Assembly: GCA_017439425.1 (NCBI GenBank)
Contig: JAFSJE010000048.1
Span: forward strand, 62,001 to 126,000
Direction of reading: 5' to 3'
Source: Oscillospiraceae bacterium
Lineage (GTDB): Bacteria; Bacillota; Clostridia; Oscillospirales; Oscillospiraceae
DNA: 64,000 bases
The notes under the pieces were generated by a model that was not told where the DNA came from, ran no database searches, and saw only the letters and a program-made list of their open reading frames with translations. A program made the translations under genes and the position numbers. The number at the start of each line of letters is the position of its first letter. Positions within the stretch are counted from its first letter, which is position 1. Below, one piece after another: positions 1 to 9,258 of the stretch.

Positions 1-2252
1 CCGCGTGCTTTCTCACGCGCTATCTCTTAAGGGATAAGCTCGGTCTGATAGCCGCGGCGGTGCTTGCGTTTGCGGCGGTGGTGATGCTTTTTATAAAGAG
101 CCGTTACCGCGCGCCGGCTGTTGCCGCGCTTCTCTTTATGGGGCTCGGATTTGTGTACTCCTATTTATATGGGCAATTTTTCATATCAAGAGCGGAAATG
201 CTGGTGTCAGACGAGAGGCGCGAGTTTTCGGCGGTCTGCTTCGACTATCCCGAGTTCCGCGACCCGGGGTGGCGAATCTCGGTCGAGGTACAATCTGAAA
301 ACGGTGATGTGCGCGCCGAGGCATACGTCTATGACGACGCTGCAGGTGAGCTTAAACCAGGCGATAAGATAAGGTTTATGGCGGTTTCCTCTCTTGCAGA
401 CAGGCTCGGGGATGACGAGACGGATTACTATTTTGCCCGCGGCGATTATCTCACGCTGCGAAAGGTGAGAGCCTTTGAGATCACAGAGGTCGCGCCGAAA
501 ACGCCGCTGCGCTTTCTTCACCGTGAGATCGCGCATATTATCGCAAAGAACATAAAAAGCACCTTCCCGGAGGACATTTCGGGGCTCGCGCTTGGACTCA
601 TCACCGGAGATAAAACGCTTCTGCGCGGCGATAAAAGCCTCACATACGATATGCAGAGAAGCGGTATTTACCATATTGCAACCGTCTCCGGTCTGCATGT
701 CTCTCTGCTATGCGGACTGATTTTCGCGCTTTTTGGAAAGCGAAGGTGGGCGTCGCTTATAACGATGCCGATTCTGATAGCTTTCGCTGCAATCTCGGGC
801 TTTCGACCGAGCGTGGTTCGCGCGGTAATAATGCAGAGTTTTCTGCTGATTGCGCCTCTTTTTCATCGCGAGGACGATAAGATCACAAATCTTGCGTTCG
901 CCCTGATGTTTCTGCTTATTCTCAATCCTTTTTCGGCAAGCGATGTCGGACTTCAGCTCTCCTTTGCCGCGACTCTCGGCATAATACTGTTCAGCGAGCG
1001 AATCAGCGCTCCGGTGCTTGCAAAGCTGCGCATCAAGGAAATCAAAAGGCCGCGCCTGCGCGGTCTTGTTGCCGGTATAGTCGGCACAGCTTCGGTAACG
1101 CTCTCGGCACTGTGCTTTACTGTGCCGCTCTCTGCCATCCATTTCGGTTACTTTTCACTTGTGAGCCCGGTTACGAACGTGCTCATCGGCTGGGCGGTCG
1201 CACCGGCCTTCGTGCTGAGCGCGGCCGCGGCGATAGCTGCGGCTGTTGTGCCAATCGCAGGGACTGTAATTGCCTTTATCGCGGCTGTGTTTCTGAGATA
1301 TATCGCGCTGATAGCGCGCCTCTGCGCGGAGGTTCCTCTTGCAAGCATATATATTGACAATCCCTCGATTGTTTTATGGCTTGCGTTCTCGTATCTCGCA
1401 CTCATTGTGCTTCTTGCGCGGAAAACTCCGCTTTCACAGTTTTTCTATCCCGCCGTTGCAATTTCGGCGGGACTGATCGCAGTTATCGTCGGCACGAATC
1501 TCTATTACACTTTCCGCCCGGGCTATTCCGTTACGGCTCTCGACGTCGGGCAGGGGACGGCGCTTGTTATTGCTTCCGGCGGCAAAACTGCGGTCATTGA
1601 CTGCGGCGGCACATATTCTGACTCCGCAGGAGATAAGACCGCGAGGTATATACGCTCTGTCGGCGCCTATGCTGTCGATGTGCTCTGCGTAACGCATTTT
1701 CACACCGACCACATGAACGGCATTCCGGCTCTCTCAGCTCAGATACGCGTAAAGAGCGCCATCCTTCCGGAATGCACAGAGGAAAACGAGAATGATACAC
1801 TTGTTTACGATTCACTGAAAAAGGCTGATATAATAACCTGCACAGAGGATATGAGCTTCACGCTGGGCAACGCTGTCATTACTGTTTTTGCACCCGCCGG
1901 AGCGGGCGACCTCAATGAAACGGGGCTGAGTTTTCTCATCACCTGCGGCGAGTTTGATACGCTCGTCACCGGAGATATGAGCGCGCTCACAGAGTTGGCG
2001 CTCCTCGCAAAGCACGAGATTCCGGATATCGAATGCCTTGTTGTCGGGCATCACGGCTCCGCGGACTCGACCTCGGAGAGATTTCTCGTTGAAACTGCGC
2101 CGGAGATAGGAATAATCTCCTGCGGCGCGTTCAATTCCTATGGACACCCCTCGCCGGAGACTGAGAAGCGGCTCTTAGAGTGCGGAGTTTCATATTATGT
2201 CACCGCCGATGAGGGCAATATTACTGTTTATTCAGAGGAAAGCTATGGCTGA
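1..2252 (+). CDS. comEC: ComEC/Rec2 DNA-uptake channel (5' partial)
   Basis: Inner-membrane channel that passes single-stranded DNA into the cytoplasm during transformation. The frame is open from base 3 to the window edge with no stop, so the N-terminus lies outside; a GTG at 60 is the first in-frame start candidate seen but is probably internal. The visible part has N-terminal hydrophobic helices, a soluble OB-like segment, a long multi-helix competence domain, and a C-terminal metallo-beta-lactamase-type domain containing THFHTDHMNG and GHHGSADS, the metal ligands of that fold. The stop overlaps the holA start by 8 bases, so the two are probably cotranscribed. Whether the cell is transformable cannot be judged from this gene alone. 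Confidence 0.95.
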   Translation, partial: ACFLTRYLLRDKLGLIAAAVLAFAAVVMLFIKSRYRAPAVAALLFMGLGFVYSYLYGQFFISRAEMLVSDERREFSAVCFDYPEFRDPGWRISVEVQSENGDVRAEAYVYDDAAGELKPGDKIRFMAVSSLADRLGDDETDYYFARGDYLTLRKVRAFEITEVAPKTPLRFLHREIAHIIAKNIKSTFPEDISGLALGLITGDKTLLRGDKSLTYDMQRSGIYHIATVSGLHVSLLCGLIFALFGKRRWASLITMPILIAFAAISGFRPSVVRAVIMQSFLLIAPLFHREDDKITNLAFALMFLLILNPFSASDVGLQLSFAATLGIILFSERISAPVLAKLRIKEIKRPRLRGLVAGIVGTASVTLSALCFTVPLSAIHFGYFSLVSPVTNVLIGWAVAPAFVLSAAAAIAAAVVPIAGTVIAFIAAVFLRYIALIARLCAEVPLASIYIDNPSIVLWLAFSYLALIVLLARKTPLSQFFYPAVAISAGLIAVIVGTNLYYTFRPGYSVTALDVGQGTALVIASGGKTAVIDCGGTYSDSAGDKTARYIRSVGAYAVDVLCVTHFHTDHMNGIPALSAQIRVKSAILPECTEENENDTLVYDSLKKADIITCTEDMSFTLGNAVITVFAPAGAGDLNETGLSFLITCGEFDTLVTGDMSALTELALLAKHEIPDIECLVVGHHGSADSTSERFLVETAPEIGIISCGAFNSYGHPSPETEKRLLECGVSYYVTADEGNITVYSEESYG

Positions 2253-3279
2253 TTTCAAGAAAAAAGAAAAGAATAACGACGCGTATAAAAGGCTCGTTTC
2301 CGACCTTAAGTCGGGTACTCTTGCACCGCTCTACGCGCTTTACGGCGAGGAGAGATATCTCCTTGAGAACGTGCTCGGCAGAATGCGCGCCACAGTCGCA
2401 AAGGGCACGGAGGAGTTTAACTACAAGCGCCTCGAGGGCAAGAGCCTCACTATGGATGACCTGCAGGAGGCAGTCGACGCGATGCCAGTGTTTTCAGACA
2501 GGGTGTTCGTCGAGGTGCAGGACTACGATATGTCGCGCCTTACGGAGGAAACTCGCGCAGACCTCATACGGATACTGTCAGATATTCCTGAGTACACCAC
2601 CGTCGCCTTTGTATTCCCGGGCGACGATATGAAGCTTGACGGCAGAGCAAAATCGAGCGCGCAGCTAAAAAATCTCTTTACGCAGGTCGACTTCAACCAG
2701 CAGGAGTCCGGCGACCTCATAAAGTGGGTCATGAAGCACGCGAAGGACGTTGGCAAGACCATCGACAGACCGACGGCAGACCACCTCATCTTCGTAACCG
2801 ACGGACTTATGACTACCATGACCGGCGAAATTGAAAAGCTTGGAGCATACTGCACGGGCGAGGCAATCACAAAGGCGGATATCGACGCAATCGTAACTCC
2901 GACTCTTGAGGCAGACTTATGGGGACTGCTTGACGCGATTGCCGACGGCAACATTCGCCTCGCCGCCGAAAAGATGAATGGAATGCTCGAGAACAACGAG
3001 AGCGCGAGCGGAATAATCTACACCATCTCCCAGCGCCTGCGCCAGCTTGCCTCAACAAGGGCTATGCTCGATTCCGGCGCTACGATGCAGGAGATACAGT
3101 CTGCGCTCGGAGTCAAGGACTATCCTGCAAAAAAGCTTGTAGGAGCGGCGAGAAAGCTCTCATTGAAGCTCTGGCGGCGCGACCTCAAGGCGAGCCTCGA
3201 CGCCGCGTATAAGCTGAACTCAAACTACCGCCGCGAGAAGGAAATACTTGCGGAGCTTATTGCGAGGCTCGGCGCATGA
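2245..3279 (+). CDS. holA: DNA polymerase III delta subunit
   Basis: Clamp-loader delta subunit, which opens the beta clamp for loading on primed DNA. The protein is 344 aa, usual for the family. It has an N-terminal AAA-like domain (PLYALYGEERYLLENVL near residue 25) and the C-terminal helical collar region ending KEILAELIARLGA. The ATG at 2245 is chosen because AGAGGA lies just upstream; an in-frame ATG 48 bases earlier would run deep into comEC. comEC-holA adjacency is common in Firmicutes. The gene ends in a 4-base overlap with rnmV, which implies coupled translation. Confidence 0.95.
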   Translation: MADFKKKEKNNDAYKRLVSDLKSGTLAPLYALYGEERYLLENVLGRMRATVAKGTEEFNYKRLEGKSLTMDDLQEAVDAMPVFSDRVFVEVQDYDMSRLTEETRADLIRILSDIPEYTTVAFVFPGDDMKLDGRAKSSAQLKNLFTQVDFNQQESGDLIKWVMKHAKDVGKTIDRPTADHLIFVTDGLMTTMTGEIEKLGAYCTGEAITKADIDAIVTPTLEADLWGLLDAIADGNIRLAAEKMNGMLENNESASGIIYTISQRLRQLASTRAMLDSGATMQEIQSALGVKDYPAKKLVGAARKLSLKLWRRDLKASLDAAYKLNSNYRREKEILAELIARLGA

Positions 3280-3863
3280 GGGTGAGGGAGACGATAGTCT
3301 GCGAGGGCAGATACGATAAAAACACGATTTTGCAGGCTGTGGACGCCACCGTTGTGGAGACAAAGGGATTCGGCGTTTTTTCTGACACAGAACGGCTCGA
3401 GCTCATACGCAGGCTTGGAGAAAAGAACGGACTGATCATTCTCACCGACCCAGACGGAGCGGGCTTTCTCATCCGTGCGAGACTCAAAAGCCGCCTGAAC
3501 GGCATAGCTATCAAGGAGGCATACGTTCCCGATATCCTCGGCAAGGAGCGCCGTAAGGCATCGCCGTCCAAGGAGGGCAAGCTCGGAGTTGAAGGCATGG
3601 AGAAGAGCGTGATTATTGAGGCTCTGAGGCGCGCCGGCGCGACCTTTGACGATGAGGAAAAGCGCGAAAAGTTGTGCGAGATCACGAAGATAGACCTCTA
3701 TGAGCTCGGACTGACCGGCGCAAGGGACAGCGCAGACCGCCGCGCGGCGATACTCCGCTCTCTTCATCTTCCAGAGCGAATGACCGCGAACGCTCTGATG
3801 GACGTGCTGAACGCAATTATGACTAAAGACGAGCTCTCAGAACTGACACGGCGGCTTTTTTGA
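3276..3863 (+). CDS. rnmV: Ribonuclease M5 (5S rRNA maturation)
   Basis: TOPRIM-fold nuclease that trims the 5S rRNA precursor. The protein is 195 aa. The TOPRIM acidic residues are visible in VCEGRYDK near residue 9 and LTDPDGAGFLIR near residue 57, followed by GVEGMEKSVIIEALRRAG, typical of the M5 family. The start overlaps the holA stop (ATGA). In Bacilli rnmV is often followed by ksgA; here nrdR follows after a promoter, so the usual neighbour is missing. A DnaG-type primase is excluded by length and by the lack of a zinc domain. Confidence 0.9.
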   Translation: MRVRETIVCEGRYDKNTILQAVDATVVETKGFGVFSDTERLELIRRLGEKNGLIILTDPDGAGFLIRARLKSRLNGIAIKEAYVPDILGKERRKASPSKEGKLGVEGMEKSVIIEALRRAGATFDDEEKREKLCEITKIDLYELGLTGARDSADRRAAILRSLHLPERMTANALMDVLNAIMTKDELSELTRRLF

Positions 3864-3872
3864 ATTTTTGTA

Positions 3873-3901
3873 TGTACAAATTATTCAAGCTGTGATATAA
3901 T
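3873..3901 (+). promoter_or_regulatory. Sigma-A promoter of nrdR
   Basis: TGTACA at 3873-3878, 17 bases, then TATAAT at 3896-3901 with an extended -10 TGA immediately before it. It lies 32 bases upstream of the nrdR start. Confidence 0.7.
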
Positions 3902-3932
3902 TATGTAAATAACTAAATTGGAGGCAAGTAAT

Positions 3933-4382
3933 ATGAAATGTCCGTTCTGCGGCTTTGACGAGAGCAAGGTTATAGATTCCCGACCCAACGACGAGACGAT
4001 ACGCCGCAGACGCGAATGTCTCTCCTGCTCCAAGCGCTTCACAACATATGAGTTTGTTGAGCATATGCCCATCGTTATAATTAAGAAGGATGGCTCACGC
4101 CAGTCATTTGACAAGGTAAAGCTTATCAATTCCATGGTTCACGCCTGCGATAAGCGGCAGGTCAGCCTTACCGATATCGAGAACGTCGCCTCCGAGATCG
4201 AGACAGAGCTCCAGAATTCTCTGGAGCGCGAGGTGCCGAGCACGCAGATCGGCGAGATGGTCATGAAGCGCCTCAAGACTCTGGACGAGGTCGCTTATGT
4301 CCGTTTTGCTTCCGTCTATCGCCAGTTCAAGGATATCAATACATTTATGGAGGAGCTCTCAAAGCTTCTCAGCGACAAATAA
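3933..4382 (+). CDS. nrdR: NrdR transcriptional repressor
   Basis: ATP/dATP-sensing repressor of ribonucleotide reductase genes. The 149-aa length is normal. The N-terminal zinc ribbon is MKCPFCGF...[13 protein letters not shown] (two CxxC pairs), followed by the ATP-cone domain. The start at 3933 follows GGAGG by 8 bases; an in-frame ATG at 3918 would overlap the ribosome site. It has its own promoter and ends in a hairpin shared with the convergent permease gene. No NrdR box was looked for beyond this window because no nrd gene is present. Confidence 0.97.
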   Translation: MKCPFCGFDESKVIDSRPNDETIRRRRECLSCSKRFTTYEFVEHMPIVIIKKDGSRQSFDKVKLINSMVHACDKRQVSLTDIENVASEIETELQNSLEREVPSTQIGEMVMKRLKTLDEVAYVRFASVYRQFKDINTFMEELSKLLSDK

Positions 4383-4395
4383 CTCAATTAATAAA

Positions 4396-4430
4396 AGCCG
4401 CAGGTGATCAAACCTGCGGCTCAGTTTTTT
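4396..4430. terminator. Rho-independent terminator after nrdR, shared
   Basis: Ten-bp stem AGCCGCAGGT / ACCTGCGGCT (4396-4405, 4412-4421) with a T-run at 4425-4430. It lies between convergent genes, so it can serve both strands. Confidence 0.9.
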
Positions 4431-5568
4431 ACAGCGGTGAAAGACTTATGAAATACCCCGGAACTACGACGAAAGCGAAGAATGCGAGGGAGATGAGTGT
4501 GAAATAGATGATGAATTTCAGCCCGTTTTTCGGGTACTCGCGCACATAGATCCGGTAGTTAATGACTGAAGCGAGCGAGCCGATGAGTGTGCAGAGCCCG
4601 GCTGAGTCGAGCCCGTAGAGCAGGGCGCCGCGGTTCACGGCGAAGGGGTACAGGACTATCGACGCCGGAACGTTTGAAATAATCTGGCTCAAAAGTATGC
4701 TCCATAGGTATTCGCGCCCACCGACGGATGAACGGAGAAACTCCGAAATCGAAGGATTTGCGGCAATCGAGGATGAGAATATGAAAAAGCAGAGGAACGT
4801 AAATAGCAGAACGTAGTCCGTGCGGCGCAGAATATCGCGGTCGATGAAGAATACGCTGACGGCGACAATGGCGAGCGAAACGTACCAATACGGCGTTCTT
4901 GTGACGATGGTCGCAAGAACGAGCAGGAACACCGCAAGGTAGCTTATGCGCTTAGCCTTGCGCTCGGGCTTCCACTCCCCGGCAAAATCCGCGTCCTTGA
5001 TGTCCGTCCTTTCGCGGATGTCTTTTCTATACAGAAACAACACGAAAATGACGAGCAAAACGGCGGAGATTATCCATATCGGGAACATATATGCGATAAA
5101 TCTGGCGGCAGAAACTCCGCTCTGCCCGTAGATAAACAGATTCTGCGGACTTCCGAACGGCGTAAGGAGGGATCCGCGCACAGCGGCGATGTTCTCCATT
5201 GAGATAACGGGGAGTATGTACTTCTCCTTATCGCCCGCGCGGAAGAGTATGATCGTGAGCGGCACGAATATGATGAGCGAGACGTCGTTTGTCACAAACA
5301 TCGAGGAGAAGAACACGCTGAAAACGAGAAAGAGGCTGAGCGCCGCCATGGAGCCTATACCGCCTGCGAGCTTCAGGAGCGGGCGGAAAATATTTTCGCG
5401 CTTGAAGCCTTCGAGAACTGTCAGCATCATAAAGAGCGTTCCGAGAGTGCGCCAGTCGATATCGCCTATAAGCGCGGGTGAGGGCGGCGTGATTATCATC
5501 GCCGCGATTGCCGCAATTACGGAGACTGTCAGCATCGGCTCCTTTTTGAGGTAATTGAGCAGCTTCAT
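4429..5568 (-). CDS. SLC13/CitMHS-type permease
   Basis: Integral membrane transporter of the ion-transporter superfamily (divalent-anion:Na+ symporters, ArsB/NhaD-like). The protein is 379 aa with about ten hydrophobic helices. The helix-hairpin motif FVTNDVSLIIFVPL and TPFGSPQNLFIYG resemble the substrate-binding loops of SLC13/ArsB families. The ATG at 5568 overlaps the stop of the Cys-rich small gene (ATGA) and has AAGGTG upstream, so it is preferred over an ATG 18 bases earlier. At about 380 aa it is shorter than typical SLC13 members (450-550). Substrate is unknown; position behind feoB hints at citrate or another anion linked to iron nutrition, which is inference only. Confidence 0.75.
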   Translation of the reverse strand: MKLLNYLKKEPMLTVSVIAAIAAMIITPPSPALIGDIDWRTLGTLFMMLTVLEGFKRENIFRPLLKLAGGIGSMAALSLFLVFSVFFSSMFVTNDVSLIIFVPLTIILFRAGDKEKYILPVISMENIAAVRGSLLTPFGSPQNLFIYGQSGVSAARFIAYMFPIWIISAVLLVIFVLFLYRKDIRERTDIKDADFAGEWKPERKAKRISYLAVFLLVLATIVTRTPYWYVSLAIVAVSVFFIDRDILRRTDYVLLFTFLCFFIFSSSIAANPSISEFLRSSVGGREYLWSILLSQIISNVPASIVLYPFAVNRGALLYGLDSAGLCTLIGSLASVINYRIYVREYPKNGLKFIIYFTLISLAFFAFVVVPGYFISLSPL

Positions 5569-5702
5569 TTTCCGCACCTTTCGCACTTGGAGCAGGAATC
5601 ACATGAGCCGCAGGAGCAGCCCTTTTTCCTGCGAACGCGGCTTATTGCAAAAATGACTATACACACGAGCGCGAGAATAATCAGAATATCGGAAATGTTC
5701 AT
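5565..5702 (-). CDS. FeoB-associated Cys-rich membrane protein
   Basis: A 45-aa protein with one N-terminal membrane helix (ISDILIILALVCIVIFAIS), a basic stop-transfer RVRRKK, and a C-terminal run of six cysteines (CSCGSCDSCSKCERC). This is the pattern of the small FeoB-associated Cys-rich family, thought to assist ferrous iron uptake. The start at 5702 overlaps the feoB stop by four bases and the stop overlaps the permease start by four bases, so all three are translated as one unit. Confidence 0.85.
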   Translation of the reverse strand: MNISDILIILALVCIVIFAISRVRRKKGCSCGSCDSCSKCERCGK

Positions 5703-8038
5703 ATAATCACCGAGCCTATAAGATGTACGATAAGCGTCACTACCCAAGCGACTGCGCACTGGATGAGCACGATGCCGACTGCCCACTTGCTGCCGAGCTC
5801 GCGGCGAACTGCGGCAATAGCGGCAACGCAGGGAGTGTAGATAAGCGAGAAAACGAGTATGCAGAGACCGGACAGAGTTGACATAACTACTCTGAGCCCT
5901 TCCGGGAAGAGGATCTCCATAGTTGCGACAACGCTCTCCTTGGCGATAAAGCCGGTGATGAGCGAGGTGCAGATGCGCCAGTCGCCGAGCCCGACGGGGC
6001 TCATTATCGGCACGAGCAGACCGGAAACCGTGGCGAGAATGCTCGCGTGAGGATCGTCGGTCATGTTGAAGCGGAGGTCGAAGTGCTGGAGGAACCATAT
6101 AACGATGGTGGCGAGCAGAATGACCGTGAACGCTCGCTCGAGGAAGTCCTTAGCCTTTTCCCAAAGGAGGCGCACGACGTTTTTAAGGCCGGGCATGCGG
6201 TAGTTCGGAAGCTCCATGACAAAAGGCACAGGTTCGCCCTTGAACATCGTGTCCTTGTAAATGAAGGCGGCGAGAATGCCGAGAATTATACCGAGCACAT
6301 ACAGCCCGACCATCACAAGCGCGGCATGATCGGGGAAGAACGCCGCAGCGAAGAAGCCGTAGATCGGCACTTTTGCAGAGCAGCTCATAAACGGAGTGAG
6401 GAGAATCGTCATCTTTCTGTCGCGCTCACTTGGCAGCGTGCGTGTGCTCATTACTGCGGGAACTGTGCAGCCGAAGCCGATTAGCATCGGAACAATGCTT
6501 CTGCCGGAGAGACCGATCCGGCGCAGGAGCTTATCCATAAAGAACGCCACTCGCGCGATATAGCCGCTGTCCTCGAGTATCGAAAGGAAGAAGAAAAGCG
6601 TTACGATGATGGGCAGAAAGCTCAGAACGCTTCCGACACCTGCAAAAAGTCCTTCGATTATCAGACTGTGGAGAACATCGCTTACGCCGACGGAGGTCAG
6701 AAGCGCGTCGGTGTATTCAGCGATAGCGTCGATGCCGCTCTCTAAAAGCTCCTGGAAGAACAGACCTATAACGTTGAACGTGAGCCAGAAAACGAGGCCC
6801 ATAATGAGGATAAACGCGGGGATCGCAGTGTACTTTCCGGTGAGGATGCGATCGATGCGCTCGCTTCGCACCCTCTCGCGGCTCTCCTCGGGCTTTTTGA
6901 CGTTTCTTGCGGCTACGCGCTCGATAAATGCAAAGCGCATATCCGCGATGGCGGCGCTGCGGTCAAGCCCGCACTCCTTCTCCATCTGCATAACGATGTG
7001 TTCGACGGTTTCAAGCTCGTTTGTATCGAGCCTCAGCTGCTCGGTTATGAGACTGTCGCCCTCAATGAGCTTGCTCGCGGCAAAGCGTATGGGCAGCCCG
7101 GCGGCCTTTGCGTGATCCTCAATGAGGTGGCTGATCGCATGCAGACAGCGGTGAACCGCGCCGCCGTTGCGGCTGTCGTCACAGAAATCCTGACGCAGGG
7201 GGCGCTCCTGATACTTTGCGATATGCACCGCGTGCTCCACAAGCTCGTCGACGCCGGAGTTCTTAGCGGCGGAGATTGCGACCACCGGCACTCCGAGCAT
7301 CGCCTCCATGCCGTTTATATCCACACTTCCGCCGTTCGAAACGAGCTCATCCATCATGTTGAGCGCGACCACCATCGGAACGTTCATCTCAAGAAGCTGC
7401 ATCGTGAGATAAAGGTTTCGCTCGATGTTTGTCGCGTCGACAATGTTGATTATCGCCTTGGGCTTTTCGTTCAGCACAAAGTCGCGGCTGACAAGCTCCT
7501 CGCCGCTGTAGGGCGACATCGAGTAGATGCCCGGCAGGTCGGTTATGAGTGTTTCCGGGTGATTGCGGATAACGCCGTCCTTGCGGTCAACTGTCACGCC
7601 GGGGAAGTTGCCGACATGCTGGCGCGAGCCGGTGAGCTGGTTGAAAAGCGTTGTTTTGCCGCTGTTCTGATTGCCGACAAGTCCGAAGGTCAGCGTTGTG
7701 CCGTCGGGCAGGGGATCGCCGGAGCCCTTGGGGTGGAACTTGCCGCCCTCACCCAGACCGGGGTGCGGAGTTTTTCCCTTGTAGGAGTATTTGCCGTCCT
7801 TTTCACGGGTCTTGTCGGTTTTTTCAATTTCAATTTTCTGCGCGTCGTCAAGGCGGAGCGTCAGCTCGTAGCCGTGGATCATAATCTCCATCGGGTCGCC
7901 CATCGGCGCAAGCTTCACCGCGGTGAGGTGCGCACCCGGGATAACGCCCATATCGAGAAAATGCTGCCTAAGTGCGCCGCTGCCGCCGACGCTTCTGACA
8001 ATGGCGCTGTGTCCGATTGGAAGTTCGTTAAGTGTCAT
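5699..8038 (-). CDS. feoB: Fused FeoA-FeoB ferrous iron transporter
   Basis: Fe(II) uptake permease with its FeoA partner in the same chain, 779 aa. Residues 1-75 form the SH3-like FeoA domain (MTLNELPIGHSAIVRSVGG...). A basic linker follows. The G domain has P-loop GNQNSGKTT at 122-130, then DLPGIYS (G3) and NMMD (G4). The C-terminal half is polytopic with Gate motifs such as FGCTVPAVM and MSCSAKVPIYGFF. The start at 8038 is chosen because AGAGG precedes it and the FeoA domain begins there; an upstream in-frame ATG adds 22 unrelated residues. It is preceded by a strong promoter; no obvious Fur box was seen. Confidence 0.95.
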   Translation of the reverse strand: MTLNELPIGHSAIVRSVGGSGALRQHFLDMGVIPGAHLTAVKLAPMGDPMEIMIHGYELTLRLDDAQKIEIEKTDKTREKDGKYSYKGKTPHPGLGEGGKFHPKGSGDPLPDGTTLTFGLVGNQNSGKTTLFNQLTGSRQHVGNFPGVTVDRKDGVIRNHPETLITDLPGIYSMSPYSGEELVSRDFVLNEKPKAIINIVDATNIERNLYLTMQLLEMNVPMVVALNMMDELVSNGGSVDINGMEAMLGVPVVAISAAKNSGVDELVEHAVHIAKYQERPLRQDFCDDSRNGGAVHRCLHAISHLIEDHAKAAGLPIRFAASKLIEGDSLITEQLRLDTNELETVEHIVMQMEKECGLDRSAAIADMRFAFIERVAARNVKKPEESRERVRSERIDRILTGKYTAIPAFILIMGLVFWLTFNVIGLFFQELLESGIDAIAEYTDALLTSVGVSDVLHSLIIEGLFAGVGSVLSFLPIIVTLFFFLSILEDSGYIARVAFFMDKLLRRIGLSGRSIVPMLIGFGCTVPAVMSTRTLPSERDRKMTILLTPFMSCSAKVPIYGFFAAAFFPDHAALVMVGLYVLGIILGILAAFIYKDTMFKGEPVPFVMELPNYRMPGLKNVVRLLWEKAKDFLERAFTVILLATIVIWFLQHFDLRFNMTDDPHASILATVSGLLVPIMSPVGLGDWRICTSLITGFIAKESVVATMEILFPEGLRVVMSTLSGLCILVFSLIYTPCVAAIAAVRRELGSKWAVGIVLIQCAVAWVVTLIVHLIGSVII

Positions 8039-8075
8039 GATGAACCTCTTTATATTCTTTCTTTGTAACTTTTCT

Positions 8076-8104
8076 ATTATACTACCTGATATAATGAAAT
8101 GCAA
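8076..8104 (-). promoter_or_regulatory. Sigma-A promoter of the feo operon
   Basis: Read on the minus strand: TTGCAT, 17 bases, TATAAT. It lies 38 bases upstream of the feoAB start and back to back with the promoter of the next rightward gene. Confidence 0.85.
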
Positions 8105-8117
8105 TAAATATGCGGGG

Positions 8118-8146
8118 TTGAACTTATCTATTTTATATGCTATAAT
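8118..8146 (+). promoter_or_regulatory. Sigma-A promoter of the flippase-like gene
   Basis: TTGAAC at 8118-8123, 17 bases, TATAAT at 8141-8146. It is divergent from the feo promoter, with 13 bases between the two -35 boxes. Confidence 0.85.
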
Positions 8147-8166
8147 AAATCAATAATCTTGTTCGG

Positions 8167-9219
8167 ATGGTTAAGTTAATGCAGGAAGAAAAAAACGGGA
8201 GAAGAAAGCGCCTTCTTACGCTGCTCGTCACTCTCGCAATCAATATCATAATTGTCGCCGTGATCGCTGTGCTTGAATTCGGCGATGACGTCAAAAACGC
8301 TGAGCGCGTAGCGCTCTCTCAGCTCTCTCTTTGGTTTATTGCCGCAGGAGTCTTATTATTCGGAGTCGCGGTGCTGACGGATTATCTCAAATACTCGCGC
8401 ATGATCGAGCTCAGCGAGGGAAGAAGACTGCCGGACATTGCGCTCAGGTGCGGTATTCTCGGCAAGTACTACGATAATATAACGCCCTTCGGCGCGGGCG
8501 GTCAGCCGTTTCAGATATTGTTCCTAAAAAAGCGCGGCCTTTCCACGGGCGCAGCGAGCGCGATTCCGATTGCCGCGTTTCTATCTCAGCAGATCGCATT
8601 CGTCATAGTTGCGATAGTTGTATTCCTCGCAAACCGCGACGTTATCGCCGACGCTCCGGTTGTGCGCGTGAGCGCGTATTTCGGGCTTGTGATGTATATG
8701 ATCCTGCCGGTGTTCATTCTGCTCTTTGCGGTGTTCCCGAAGCCGTTTGAAAAGCTTATGGTGTTCCTCACACACCTTCTCGGCAAGCTCAGGCTATTTA
8801 AGGATCCCGAGGCGGCGAAAAAGAAAGTTTACGATACGCTCGACGAGTATGTCGGCAGCATCAGAACTATAATCAAGGACCCTAAAACCGTGGTAGAGCT
8901 GATGCTATACTCGGTTATTTATCAGCTCGTGATCATGAGCATACCGTTCTGTATGCTCCGCGGCTTCGGCGGCGAGTCGAGCTGGTGGACGGCGTTTTCG
9001 CTCACAGTCTACATCTACGCCGCAATCACGATAATTCCGACTCCGGGCAATTCCGGCGCTGCGGAGGGCTCGTTTTACGCAGTATTTTCCTCGCTTGAGG
9101 GCGGCTTTCTGTTCTGGGCGATGATCCTTTGGCGAGTGCTCGTATACTACTCATGGCTCGTGCTGGGTGTGATCATCGTAGCTACGAACACCGGAAGCAA
9201 AAACGAAATAAAAAAATGA
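8167..9219 (+). CDS. Flippase-like UPF0104/LPG-synthase-TM family protein
   Basis: Polytopic membrane protein of 350 aa with about eight hydrophobic helices. It carries the family hallmarks TPFGAGGQPFQ near residue 106 and PTPGNSGAAEGSF near residue 288, as in YbhN-type proteins and the membrane half of MprF. The soluble aminoacyl-transferase half of MprF is absent, so lipid lysylation is unlikely; a lipid-flipping or transport role is inferred from the family. ATG 8167 is used; ATG 8179, four codons later, is equally possible because the ribosome site is weak for both. Confidence 0.8.
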   Translation: MVKLMQEEKNGRRKRLLTLLVTLAINIIIVAVIAVLEFGDDVKNAERVALSQLSLWFIAAGVLLFGVAVLTDYLKYSRMIELSEGRRLPDIALRCGILGKYYDNITPFGAGGQPFQILFLKKRGLSTGAASAIPIAAFLSQQIAFVIVAIVVFLANRDVIADAPVVRVSAYFGLVMYMILPVFILLFAVFPKPFEKLMVFLTHLLGKLRLFKDPEAAKKKVYDTLDEYVGSIRTIIKDPKTVVELMLYSVIYQLVIMSIPFCMLRGFGGESSWWTAFSLTVYIYAAITIIPTPGNSGAAEGSFYAVFSSLEGGFLFWAMILWRVLVYYSWLVLGVIIVATNTGSKNEIKK

Positions 9220-9242
9220 ACGGCTCAGCCCGTTCATTTTTT
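9215..9242 (+). terminator. Terminator overlapping the stop of the flippase-like gene
   Basis: Stem AATGAACGG / CCGTTCATT (9215-9223, 9230-9238) followed by T residues. The TGA stop at 9217-9219 lies inside the stem. Confidence 0.8.
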
Positions 9243-9258
9243 ATATGGAGGGATAAAA

